This document shows positions 5,895 through 13,314 of a stretch of 22,083 bases of DNA, piece after piece. The stretch covers positions 1 to 22,083 of the IMG/VR virus record IMGVR_UViG_3300031673_005126; one strand, 5' to 3'. Position 1 is the first letter of the stretch, and each line of letters opens with the position of its first letter. The notes under the pieces are model-generated. The model saw only the letters and a list, made by a program, of their open reading frames with translations, made no database searches and had not been told where the DNA came from. This stretch comes from a virus. The translations under genes were made by a program, and so were the position numbers.

Positions 5895-7604
5895 ATGGGA
5901 AAAATGCGCGATAACATTGCGCGTCTTGGTCTGACTGCGGTTGGGGCTGTGGGCGAAGTTGCTACGGACTGGGCACGCAATACGATGTTCAAGGCCAATG
6001 GCAATCCACGGGCTAAAGATGATTCTGAGAAGCAGGAGTCATCTGATTCAGCGAGTGAGTCTACACCAAAGTCCATTGAGAAGGCGAACACGAATCCGAA
6101 GTCTTTGTTCTGGGATCCGTATGCCATTGTTGAGCAACTGGGCTACAAAGACCGTCCAACGGCTGTGACCTATGCGACGTTGAAGGCGATGACGTTCAAG
6201 ATGCCCATTGTCCAGGCAATCGTTCAGACGCGGATTAACCAGATGGCAAGTTTTTGTACACCACAACATGACCGGTACCAACTGGGGTTTCGGTTGAAGT
6301 TGCGCGATTCAGCGAAGGAGCCCACGAAGCAAGACAAAATCTGGATTCAGGATATGGAGCAGATCTTCATGCGCACGGGGGTGACTGATAACCCCCGGGG
6401 CCGGGATGACATGGAGATGTTCATGCGTCGGATTATGTGGGACAGCTTGGTGTACGACCAGATGACTTTTGAGGTTGTCCCGAATCGGAAAGGCGTCCCG
6501 GCGGAGTGGTATGCGGTGGATGCGGCCACCATGCGGTTGGCGGATAGCTCCAGCACGTTTGCCGATGAAGATGACATGGAAGCAGTCCGAACGGTTCAGG
6601 TGTACGACAGCATGGTCATAAGCGAATTTAACCAGGAGGAAATGTGCTTCGGGATTCGCAACCCCCGGACAGATTTGCGGCTGTTTGGCTACGGGATGAG
6701 TGAGCTGGAAATGCTCATCACAACCATCACCTCCCTGCTCTATGCGTGGGAGTACAATCAGAATTTCTTCAGCCAAGGATCAGCGGCAAAAGGCATTCTG
6801 AATTTCAAGGGTGCCATCCCGGATCACCAACTCCAAACCTTCCGTCGCCAGTGGTACCAGATGATCGCATCCGTGGAGAATGCCTGGAGGACACCCATCG
6901 TAAACTCCGATGAATTGCAGTGGGTGAACATGCAGACATCCAATCGGGACATGGAGTTTTCTGCGTGGTTCGATTTTCTGATCAAAGTGGCGTGCTCTAT
7001 CTATTCGATGGACCCGACTGAGATCAATTTCAAGTACGGCAACACAGGTCAGTCCGGAGCGGGTTTACAGGAGGCAAGCAACAAGGAGAAGATCACGGAA
7101 TCGAAAGAGCGTGGTCTGCGTCCCCTGCTCCGCTTTGCTGCCCGTAATTTCAATAAGTACATTGTGTGGCCCATCAATGAGGAATTTGAGTTTGACTTCG
7201 TGGGGCTGGATGCACAAACGCGGGATGACATGGCAGAACTAAACACCAAGCGGGTGAAGACTGTTATGATGGTCGATGAGTTGCGTGCTGAAGACGATTT
7301 GCCTCCCCTTCCAGACGGCAAAGGTGAGGTCATTCTGGATCCCACTTGGATTCAATTTTATCAGATGAAAGAGGGCGGGGGCATGCCGGGTGAAGAAGGT
7401 GGAGAAGGGGGTTTCCCACCAGGTGAAGGCGATGAAGAAGGTGATGGGGAAGAGATGGATTTTGAGCAGATGTTGAGCAAGTACGATGACAAGCCTGAGG
7501 ATGAAGGCGGAGATTCCGGTGGTGAAAAGGAATCTGCGTTCGACAAAAAGAAAAAAGAAGCGGTCAAGAAAAGTGAAATACGGGAATGGACTGTGAGGCT
7601 GTGA
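5895..7604 (+). CDS. Phage portal protein
   Basis: 569 residues. Portals form the dodecameric ring at the capsid vertex through which DNA is packaged and ejected. Supporting sequence: a long alpha/beta core with TFEVVPNRKGVPAEWYAVDA, then FGYGMSELEMLITTITSLLY and NFFSQGSAAKGILNFKG, which is the YGxSxLExx...NxxFFxxGxxxxGIL pattern of HK97/SPP1-like portals, followed by a helical stem/clip region. The C-terminal 90 or so residues (from about 480) are a Gly/Glu/Asp-rich low-complexity tail. The N-terminal 70 residues are also disordered. ATG 5895 has AAGGGG at 5883-5888. Length is within the normal portal range. The gene sits between modular proteins rather than beside a terminase, which lies outside the window. 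Confidence 0.88.
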   Translation: MGKMRDNIARLGLTAVGAVGEVATDWARNTMFKANGNPRAKDDSEKQESSDSASESTPKSIEKANTNPKSLFWDPYAIVEQLGYKDRPTAVTYATLKAMTFKMPIVQAIVQTRINQMASFCTPQHDRYQLGFRLKLRDSAKEPTKQDKIWIQDMEQIFMRTGVTDNPRGRDDMEMFMRRIMWDSLVYDQMTFEVVPNRKGVPAEWYAVDAATMRLADSSSTFADEDDMEAVRTVQVYDSMVISEFNQEEMCFGIRNPRTDLRLFGYGMSELEMLITTITSLLYAWEYNQNFFSQGSAAKGILNFKGAIPDHQLQTFRRQWYQMIASVENAWRTPIVNSDELQWVNMQTSNRDMEFSAWFDFLIKVACSIYSMDPTEINFKYGNTGQSGAGLQEASNKEKITESKERGLRPLLRFAARNFNKYIVWPINEEFEFDFVGLDAQTRDDMAELNTKRVKTVMMVDELRAEDDLPPLPDGKGEVILDPTWIQFYQMKEGGGMPGEEGGEGGFPPGEGDEEGDGEEMDFEQMLSKYDDKPEDEGGDSGGEKESAFDKKKKEAVKKSEIREWTVRL

Positions 7605-7768
7605 AGACCACGTACATAGTGACTTTGATTGAGAATGGGGATCGGGAGATTCGCAAGGCGACAACCCATGAGGATGATGCGTGGAGGTACGCACGGACTG
7701 TTCCCAAACTTAAATTACCCGAAGTCTGGAAAAAGGTAGAGAGGAAAAGAGATGAGAATTCGTCATAA
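7601..7768 (+). CDS. Unknown 55-residue protein
   Basis: GTG 7601 overlaps the portal stop as GTGA, giving KTTYIVTLIENGDREIRKA at the N-terminus, a natural beta-strand start; ATG 7586 would add five residues. The rest is charged and ends KKVERKRDENSS. The 3' end overlaps the next gene by 17 bases and carries its SD (GAGG). No family recognised. The tight packing between two structural genes argues that it is translated. Confidence 0.6.
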   Translation: MKTTYIVTLIENGDREIRKATTHEDDAWRYARTVPKLKLPEVWKKVERKRDENSS

Positions 7769-8129
7769 AGTAAACGTCCGAATTTTCGATGATGCGGACA
7801 TGAAGGATTGTCTGTTTGGCCCGGATGATGCGTTGGCGGAAGTCAATATCGACATCTTCACCAAACAGACTTCTGGAAAGTTTTCCGTGGCAGCGGCGGC
7901 CAATGAGGATCTGGCTTTGGGGGACATCACTGCGGTGAAGGGCATTTATCTGGAAGCCGATGCGGATTTCACGTTCAAGTTGAACGGGGGATCTGAGATA
8001 TTCCAGGCCCGGAAGAGCACGTCTTCTGCGAAGGTTTTTCTGGAAGCGGACATTAACCAGGTGAACATCACTGCGGCTGCGGCTGTGCTCAACGGTCGTT
8101 ACTGCGTTTGGGGAGATGTGTCGGCATAA
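7752..8129 (+). CDS. Putative virion beta-structured protein (decoration or fibre-like)
   Basis: 125 residues, rich in alternating hydrophobic strands and Ala (FSVAAAANEDLALGDITAV, ADFTFKLNGGSEIF, VNITAAAAVLNGRYCVWGD), with few charged clusters and no catalytic motif. This composition and size fit a single beta-sandwich such as a head decoration or minor virion protein. The assignment rests on fold appearance and location after the portal, not on a family match. ATG 7752 has GAGG about eight bases upstream and overlaps the previous gene. Confidence 0.55.
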   Translation: MRIRHKVNVRIFDDADMKDCLFGPDDALAEVNIDIFTKQTSGKFSVAAAANEDLALGDITAVKGIYLEADADFTFKLNGGSEIFQARKSTSSAKVFLEADINQVNITAAAAVLNGRYCVWGDVSA

Positions 8130-8148
8130 CGGGGTAGCGAGGTGAGTC

Positions 8149-9489
8149 ATGGAATTTCGTGTCAAGGCTACCCCGGAAGAGTTAGCCGAAAAGTCTGAAG
8201 ATCTGATTAAGGCTGTACTGGAGGTGATTCAGTCTGTGAATCCTGGTCTGGTCGAAAATCTGGAAAAGGCTCTGGAGCCCGGGGGCAGGCAGTGGCGTTA
8301 TCCGGTGCTGCGTGCGTTGCACGAAAAGACAGCGGCTCTCTACGGCAAGCAGGTTGATTTGATGCTTGCCGATATTGGGCAGGTGCTGGACCAGGGGTTG
8401 AAGAAGGGGCTGTACATTGGTCCCCGTGGGGGTCGCTGGGAAGATGCGGCTCACACGATTCCGTACCGTGGGGATGCCCCGGATAAGATCAAGAAGAAGG
8501 TGGAGACTGCCGGGGGCAAGATCACACCGAACAAAAAAGATCCCAGCATGGTGATGTTGAAGGTGCCAAAGGAGCAGATGAGTCTCCTTGCGTCGTTGAA
8601 GCAGGAGAACAATCTGGAAGGGGAGATCATTGTGGGCGGTAAGTACGTGATGATCTCAGTGTCCAAGGATCTTATCCCGAAGCTGGTTAAGCCGGAAAAG
8701 AAGCCCAAAAAGAAAACTCAGACCCAGGCGCAGGCGAGCAATTCTGGAAAGGTGGCCGAGCCGGGCCATCCAACTTTAGAGTGGGCGGCCCATGAGACGG
8801 TGGCAGAAGCCAACGACTGGGCAAAAGCGCAGGGGGTCTACACGGACTATCCATCCCTGCCCGTAGCCAATGCCTGCAATCAGGCACTGTCGGAGCAGCA
8901 CGCTATGGTGAGGGACCACATTCAGTTTCTGGGCACGTCCAGTCAGCTCAAGGAATGGGCGGCCCAGAATCCCGCAGAAGTGGCTGAAGGGAAGAAGGGC
9001 AAACACGCAATGGATCTCTCTCATGGGTTGCCTTTGAGCGGGGCGATTGCGGTTGCGCATCCGTACACCAAGAAGCCATACACCAAAAGCGTGATGATTA
9101 TTGCGGACGGTTACTTCACGGACAGCTACGTGATTGGAAAGGATAACGGGGGATTTTCTGGAACGGGTAACGTGCTAAATACGGTGCGTCATGAGTTCGG
9201 TCACATAGAGGGCTTCGTGATGCGACATCTGAATCCCAAGGGAGATACTTCGATGTGGGATGTCTGGAAAAAGCACGCGGTCAAAATGCTGAAGGCGGAC
9301 AAGGCGAACGGCACGAATATCGTTTCCAGCACGGTCTCTCCCTATGGATCCACCAACCCACATGAATGCTGGGCTGAAGTATCCGTTCTCAGGCGCGATG
9401 GTACGAAGGTGGCTCCCTGGATACAGGATGCACTGAAGGCGATGGGGATTGATTCAACGGACTGGGCTTCGCTCAAGAAGGGGGCATAA
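8149..9489 (+). CDS. Virion-associated HExxH zinc metallopeptidase
   Basis: 446 residues. The C-terminal half carries NTVRHEFGHIEGF (H348, E349, H352), the zincin motif, and a downstream HECWAE (E406, E410) that could give the third zinc ligand, as in gluzincin-like phage peptidases. The N-terminal 85 residues are a helical domain (SEDLIKAVLEVIQS...). A YIGPRGGRWEDAAHTIPY linker follows at about residues 89-106, also found in the modular protein upstream. Then come a small alpha/beta domain (about 110-185) and a Lys/Gln-rich spacer. The likely role is cleavage of a virion or host protein. GAGGTG lies about five bases before ATG 8149. The substrate cannot be read from sequence. The likely alternative is a prohead-type protease, but those are normally serine enzymes. 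Confidence 0.75.
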   Translation: MEFRVKATPEELAEKSEDLIKAVLEVIQSVNPGLVENLEKALEPGGRQWRYPVLRALHEKTAALYGKQVDLMLADIGQVLDQGLKKGLYIGPRGGRWEDAAHTIPYRGDAPDKIKKKVETAGGKITPNKKDPSMVMLKVPKEQMSLLASLKQENNLEGEIIVGGKYVMISVSKDLIPKLVKPEKKPKKKTQTQAQASNSGKVAEPGHPTLEWAAHETVAEANDWAKAQGVYTDYPSLPVANACNQALSEQHAMVRDHIQFLGTSSQLKEWAAQNPAEVAEGKKGKHAMDLSHGLPLSGAIAVAHPYTKKPYTKSVMIIADGYFTDSYVIGKDNGGFSGTGNVLNTVRHEFGHIEGFVMRHLNPKGDTSMWDVWKKHAVKMLKADKANGTNIVSSTVSPYGSTNPHECWAEVSVLRRDGTKVAPWIQDALKAMGIDSTDWASLKKGA

Positions 9490-9491
9490 AT

Positions 9492-9665
9492 ATGCAGACC
9501 GCACAATGCTGGCAATGTCTGAGGTATCGGGGGGATCTCTCATGTGATGCGTTTCCCAGGGGAATCCCGGAAGAAATTTTAACAGGTGCGTTCGATCATT
9601 CGGAAGAGCATGCGGATGACAACGGGCTCACCTTTTACCAGGTGGTAGACAATGAGCATGAATAG
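9492..9665 (+). CDS. Small CxxC protein of a common phage type
   Basis: 57 residues starting MQTAQCWQCLRYRGDLSCDAF, with PRGIPEEILTGAFDHSEEH next. The pattern CxxC, then C-x-AFP-x-GIP-x-x-I-x-x-G-x-x-DH, is one I recognise from many short phage proteins of unknown function located near head genes. Three cysteines and one or more histidines could bind zinc. It follows the peptidase gene after two bases and overlaps the kinase gene start by 14 bases, so the three are probably co-translated. Confidence 0.75.
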   Translation: MQTAQCWQCLRYRGDLSCDAFPRGIPEEILTGAFDHSEEHADDNGLTFYQVVDNEHE

Positions 9666-10074
9666 ACTGCTTTTGATGATGGGTCTTCCAAGGTCTGGAA
9701 AATCAACCATCGCAAAGAAGCTGGATTTCCCGATAGTGAATCCAGACGCGATTCGTTTGGCTTTGCACGGTGAGCCGTTCATTCCTGAGGCGGAGCCCAT
9801 GGTGTGGGCGGTTGCGCAGTACATGGTGCGTGCGCTGTTCATTGCGGGCCACACCACGGTGATAATTGATGCGACCAATACGACCGTGAAGCGCAGAGCA
9901 ATGTGGATCTCCAAGATGTGGGAGACCATGTACTTCCCGGTGGATACTGCGAAAGAAGAGTGTCTGCTTCGGGCGCGGGAGAGCAACCGGTTTGATTTGG
10001 TGGAAGTGATTGACCGGATGTTTCAGCAATTTGAACCAGTGGATGAGGAAGCTGAAGGTCTCAAGAAATGGTGA
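9652..10074 (+). CDS. P-loop kinase, polynucleotide-kinase-like
   Basis: 140 residues. Walker A is GLPRSGKST (about residues 11-19), followed by the short strand/helix FPIVNPDAIRLALHG and by VIIDATNTTVKRRA, the DxTN motif of the kinase domain of T4 polynucleotide kinase and related AAA_33-type P-loop proteins. The family transfers phosphate from ATP to the 5'-OH of nucleic acids, or sometimes to small molecules. It is short and lacks a phosphatase domain, so it may act on damaged RNA or DNA ends or be a substrate-diverged member. AGGTGG at 9640-9645 supports ATG 9652; ATG 9658 is an alternative. It lies between virion genes. Confidence 0.8.
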   Translation: MSMNRLLLMMGLPRSGKSTIAKKLDFPIVNPDAIRLALHGEPFIPEAEPMVWAVAQYMVRALFIAGHTTVIIDATNTTVKRRAMWISKMWETMYFPVDTAKEECLLRARESNRFDLVEVIDRMFQQFEPVDEEAEGLKKW

Positions 10075-10087
10075 TCGGTGAATACGG

Positions 10088-11881
10088 ATGCTGTTAAGCC
10101 CAGAGCAACTTCAGGAGATCAGGCAGATCATTGAAGATCACCATGATGCGTTTATTGTGAATGCGTTGGGTGAAGAAGGTGTGAGCAAAGAAGTGCTCCA
10201 GCACCTCAAAGACAAGGGCTTGGTCGATGTGTCTGTGGAGTCCATCCAGGATGCCTATTTGTACGGGCAGTTGGTGGGGCAGTTGCAGAGCCTACAGGTC
10301 TCCAATATGTCTTACGATCAGTTCCGGAGCCATATCGCAAAGAACCCGGTTCCGTTGTCGGACAACGAAAAGCACGCGGTCCAGATGGCCATTTTTAATG
10401 CGGGTCAGTACTGCCAAGGATTGGGCAATACGGTATCGCTTGATACCGGTGCAATCATCATTGAGGGTGATGCTAAACTGCGGGCAGAGCTGGAGTCTGA
10501 GATTCGTACCACCACGGCAGAGAACATTGCCCGCAGGGAGACGGTGAAGCAACTAAAGACCGATTTGGGCTGGGCATCCAAGGACTGGGAGCGGGACTGG
10601 GACCGTATCGCACGCACAGAGAAGCAGACAGCCATGCAGACCGGCGTGGCGGACAGTTACCGTAAAGAGTACGGGTCCGGGGTGAGGGTCGCTAAAATCC
10701 CAATGCCGGACGCCTGCCCGCATTGCAATCGATTGCACATCGGTCCAGACGGGCAACCCAGAATCTTCACTTTGTCCACGCTGGAGAACAACGGGACCAA
10801 TGTGGGGCGCAAAGCGGCGGATTGGCGGGCTGTGATCGGCACGGTCCATCCGAACTGCCAGTGCCAGATGATTCGCGTTCCAGAAGGCTGGGGATTCAGC
10901 GAAGAAGGGGAGGTGGTCCCCGGCGGTGAGTTCGGTGAAGTCTACGCGGATGAAGAAGAGCTGGAACTGGCGATGCTGGCTGAAGATGATCTACAGAAGG
11001 CGTTCAAGTTGCAGGGGCATCTCAAGTTCCAGGGGCTCCCGATAGCGATTGAGAATCGGAAGGGCACGAAGCGGACGTGGAAGGATGCGGACGGCAACAC
11101 AGGGATCACGCAGATGTATGTGGCTTATGGCTACATCGAAGGCACGCAGGGTGCGGACCAGGATGAGATCGATGTGTTCATTGGCCCGGATCCCAATGCC
11201 AGCAATGCTTTCGTGGTCCACCAGGGAGATCCCGGCACAGGTCGGTACGATGAAGACAAGTGCATGCTGGGCTTCCCGAATGAGAAGGAGGCAGTTGCCT
11301 GCTACCGGACGCACTACGATCTCCCGGACCAATACTTCCTTACGGTCTCTCCGATGCCAATGGATCAGTTCAAACGCTGGATCAGCAACACGGGGCCAAA
11401 GAAGGGGGAGATGGGAAAGTCTGGAATCCTCTACGTCATTCCGATGGATGAGCCCGCTGCCAAGTCGTTGTCCCAGCTTGAGGGGGCGGGTCAGAGTCCG
11501 GCGGGCAACCGTGGTCCCGGTCCCGGGCTGGGGATCAATCATGTGATCATGATTCCAGAAAAGCCACGGCAGAAAGCCAAGACCGACAATGCCCCAGGTG
11601 TGGATGACTACATAGAGAGCAATCCGTTCGGGATTGATGACGCGCTGCATGTGGACCGGGAGGTCTACGATTTCATGGAGCGGTATTCGTTGGTGCATCC
11701 GATAGTTACTCCAGAGCAGTTCAAGGAGTTCGGTGAGTTGGCGCGGGAGGATGCGGATCGGTTCATGGCATATTTGAAGCAGTACAATATTCGGAATTCT
11801 GGCCTGCCTGCCAATTCGGTTGAGGTTGGCGATAGGAAGAAACCGAAAAGAACCCCAGTGAAAAGGGAAGAAGATGCGTAA
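10088..11881 (+). CDS. MuF-like minor head protein fused to an inorganic-pyrophosphatase-like domain
   Basis: 597 residues. Helical N-terminus (1-170). Residues 172-260 are the Mu gpF-like minor head domain: RIARTEKQ...G...Y, C210-PHC213, and VH254-PNC257-QC259, the usual zinc ligands. Residues about 312-435 (FQGLPIAIENRKG, GYIEGTQGADQDEIDVFIG, YDEDKCMLGFPNEKEA) match the inorganic-pyrophosphatase-like domain known from phage polyvalent proteins. The C-terminus is helical. MuF proteins sit near the portal, and attached domains may enter the cell with DNA. The acidic DxDxxDVF residues are retained, so activity is possible but unproven. The gene overlaps the zeta gene by eight bases. Confidence 0.88.
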   Translation: MLLSPEQLQEIRQIIEDHHDAFIVNALGEEGVSKEVLQHLKDKGLVDVSVESIQDAYLYGQLVGQLQSLQVSNMSYDQFRSHIAKNPVPLSDNEKHAVQMAIFNAGQYCQGLGNTVSLDTGAIIIEGDAKLRAELESEIRTTTAENIARRETVKQLKTDLGWASKDWERDWDRIARTEKQTAMQTGVADSYRKEYGSGVRVAKIPMPDACPHCNRLHIGPDGQPRIFTLSTLENNGTNVGRKAADWRAVIGTVHPNCQCQMIRVPEGWGFSEEGEVVPGGEFGEVYADEEELELAMLAEDDLQKAFKLQGHLKFQGLPIAIENRKGTKRTWKDADGNTGITQMYVAYGYIEGTQGADQDEIDVFIGPDPNASNAFVVHQGDPGTGRYDEDKCMLGFPNEKEAVACYRTHYDLPDQYFLTVSPMPMDQFKRWISNTGPKKGEMGKSGILYVIPMDEPAAKSLSQLEGAGQSPAGNRGPGPGLGINHVIMIPEKPRQKAKTDNAPGVDDYIESNPFGIDDALHVDREVYDFMERYSLVHPIVTPEQFKEFGELAREDADRFMAYLKQYNIRNSGLPANSVEVGDRKKPKRTPVKREEDA

Positions 11882-13310
11882 ACAAATTTTTGTGATGGAT
11901 CTGAAAAAAGCACAACCGGTGCAATCGGAAGAAGGCGTACTGACCCGGAGCGGGATGCGAGTGGCTAATCAGTATGCGAAATCCTGGGTGGGTGGTCAGC
12001 GGACATTGAAGTTGGAGCGGGAGTACCCGGAGCTGGCTGGTCTGTTCTACGACATTCGGGTGGATTCCGATTTGGCCCGGGAGCACGCGATTCCCTTGGA
12101 TGGTGATTCGACAGAGAAGAGTCTGGAAAATTCGGAGCGGTTCCTGTTGAACAAAGCAGGGGTCACACCAATTGGTGGAATCACACCAGGTGGATACAAG
12201 CGGGTGAAGAAGGATGAGTACGTGAAGGTGGGCGGTGAGAAGAAATCGGGGAAGGGCAAACCTGAAAAGACACCAACCAGGCGTAACTGGATCCAGCACA
12301 TGCCGGGCATGCCCCGGGAGACTGCCGATCTGGTAAATGATGGGGGACATCGCGTGTCGAAAGACCCACCTGTTTATTCCAGAAATAGGAAGTCGGTGCA
12401 CGACAGGATCATCAATGCCTTTTTTGATGGAGTAACGCCTCCTGCGAAGGGCACGAAGAAGACAGCGATTGTGCTTATGGGCGGGCCAGCTTCTGGAAAG
12501 ACTTCGATAGTCAAGCGGATGACCGGAGACAAGTTCAGTGACTTCGTGAATGTGAATCCGGATGACGTGAAGGAGATGCTGCCTGAGTATCGCCAAGCTC
12601 TGGAATTTGAATATGAGGGCAAGAAGTCATCGGCCCGGGACGCAGCGTTCATGGTTCATGAAGAAAGCTCTGACATTGCCGGGGAAGTGTACAATAGGGC
12701 AATCGATGAGGGCATGAACATCGTGCTGGACGGGACCGGAAAGTCTGCGGACAAGCACATTGCCAAGGTAGAGCAATTGAGGAAGCAGGGGTATCACGTC
12801 CAGCTGCTTATGCCCGATGTGGACATGGAAGAAGCGGTGCGTCGGTCATCTGAGAGGGCGGAGAAGACCGGAAGGTTTGTTCCCACTGGGCCGCCTCCTG
12901 AGGGTACCCCGGACATCATTCGGAAAGCGTACAAGGTCATCCCAGGCAATTTTGAGCGCATTGCGCGGGAAGCGGATGAGTTCGCTTTGTTTGATAGCAG
13001 GGGATTTCCTCCAGGGCTCAAATGGTCTGGTGGCCGGGGTCAGCAAGATGAGATCCACGATGCGGCCTTTGTCCAGCGATTCAAGAAGGAGGCGAAGATG
13101 AGGAAGAGCATGCCTATTCTGGAAAAATCGGAAGACGGGGCAACCCCGGCAATCAGTGTGGCGGAAGTAGCCAAGCGGATTGCGAATGCCCCGGCGGGAA
13201 AGGGCCGGGAAGATGAGAAGAAGCCAAAGAAGTTCGACAAGAAGACCGGTGTGGTTCAGATAGTCACTGAGGTCGATTACGAAGTGGGCAAACGACTTAA
13301 ATATGAGTAA
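11874..13310 (+). CDS. Zeta-toxin-like kinase with shared linker
   Basis: 478 residues. The N-terminal 90 residues are unrecognised. A GVTPIGGITPGGYKRVKK linker (about 96-113) is shared with the upstream modular protein. From about residue 195 it is a zeta-toxin domain: Walker A GGPASGKT (203-210, Lys209), then FVNVNPDDVKEMLPEY, a helical SSARDAAFMVHEESSDIA segment and IVLDGTGKSADKH. Zeta enzymes phosphorylate UDP-N-acetylglucosamine and block peptidoglycan synthesis. Here the domain lies in a virion locus with no epsilon-type antitoxin beside it, so a delivered effector is more likely than a classical toxin-antitoxin pair. An internal ATG at 13098 with AAGGAGG upstream begins a 70-residue C-terminal section (MRKSMPILEK...). 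Confidence 0.85.
   Translation: MRKQIFVMDLKKAQPVQSEEGVLTRSGMRVANQYAKSWVGGQRTLKLEREYPELAGLFYDIRVDSDLAREHAIPLDGDSTEKSLENSERFLLNKAGVTPIGGITPGGYKRVKKDEYVKVGGEKKSGKGKPEKTPTRRNWIQHMPGMPRETADLVNDGGHRVSKDPPVYSRNRKSVHDRIINAFFDGVTPPAKGTKKTAIVLMGGPASGKTSIVKRMTGDKFSDFVNVNPDDVKEMLPEYRQALEFEYEGKKSSARDAAFMVHEESSDIAGEVYNRAIDEGMNIVLDGTGKSADKHIAKVEQLRKQGYHVQLLMPDVDMEEAVRRSSERAEKTGRFVPTGPPPEGTPDIIRKAYKVIPGNFERIAREADEFALFDSRGFPPGLKWSGGRGQQDEIHDAAFVQRFKKEAKMRKSMPILEKSEDGATPAISVAEVAKRIANAPAGKGREDEKKPKKFDKKTGVVQIVTEVDYEVGKRLKYE
13085..13100 (+). promoter_or_regulatory. Internal AAGGAGG plus ATG near the 3' end of the zeta-toxin gene
   Basis: AAGGAGG is followed after about six bases by the in-frame ATG 13098. The 70-residue product would contain the Lys-rich C-terminal part without the kinase. 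Nested translation or an ancestral gene fusion would both fit. Confidence 0.4.
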
Positions 13311-13314
13311 GTAA

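Noticed and set aside
10991-11698. Long open frame on the - strand (235 codons)
   Set aside because: Antisense to the MuF/pyrophosphatase-like gene, whose + strand reading has conserved motifs throughout.
11763-12596. Long open frame on the - strand (277 codons)
   Set aside because: Antisense to the zeta-toxin gene; no recognisable features of its own.
11874-13310. Classical epsilon/zeta toxin-antitoxin pair
   Set aside because: No small antitoxin gene sits next to the zeta gene; both neighbours are large virion-type genes.
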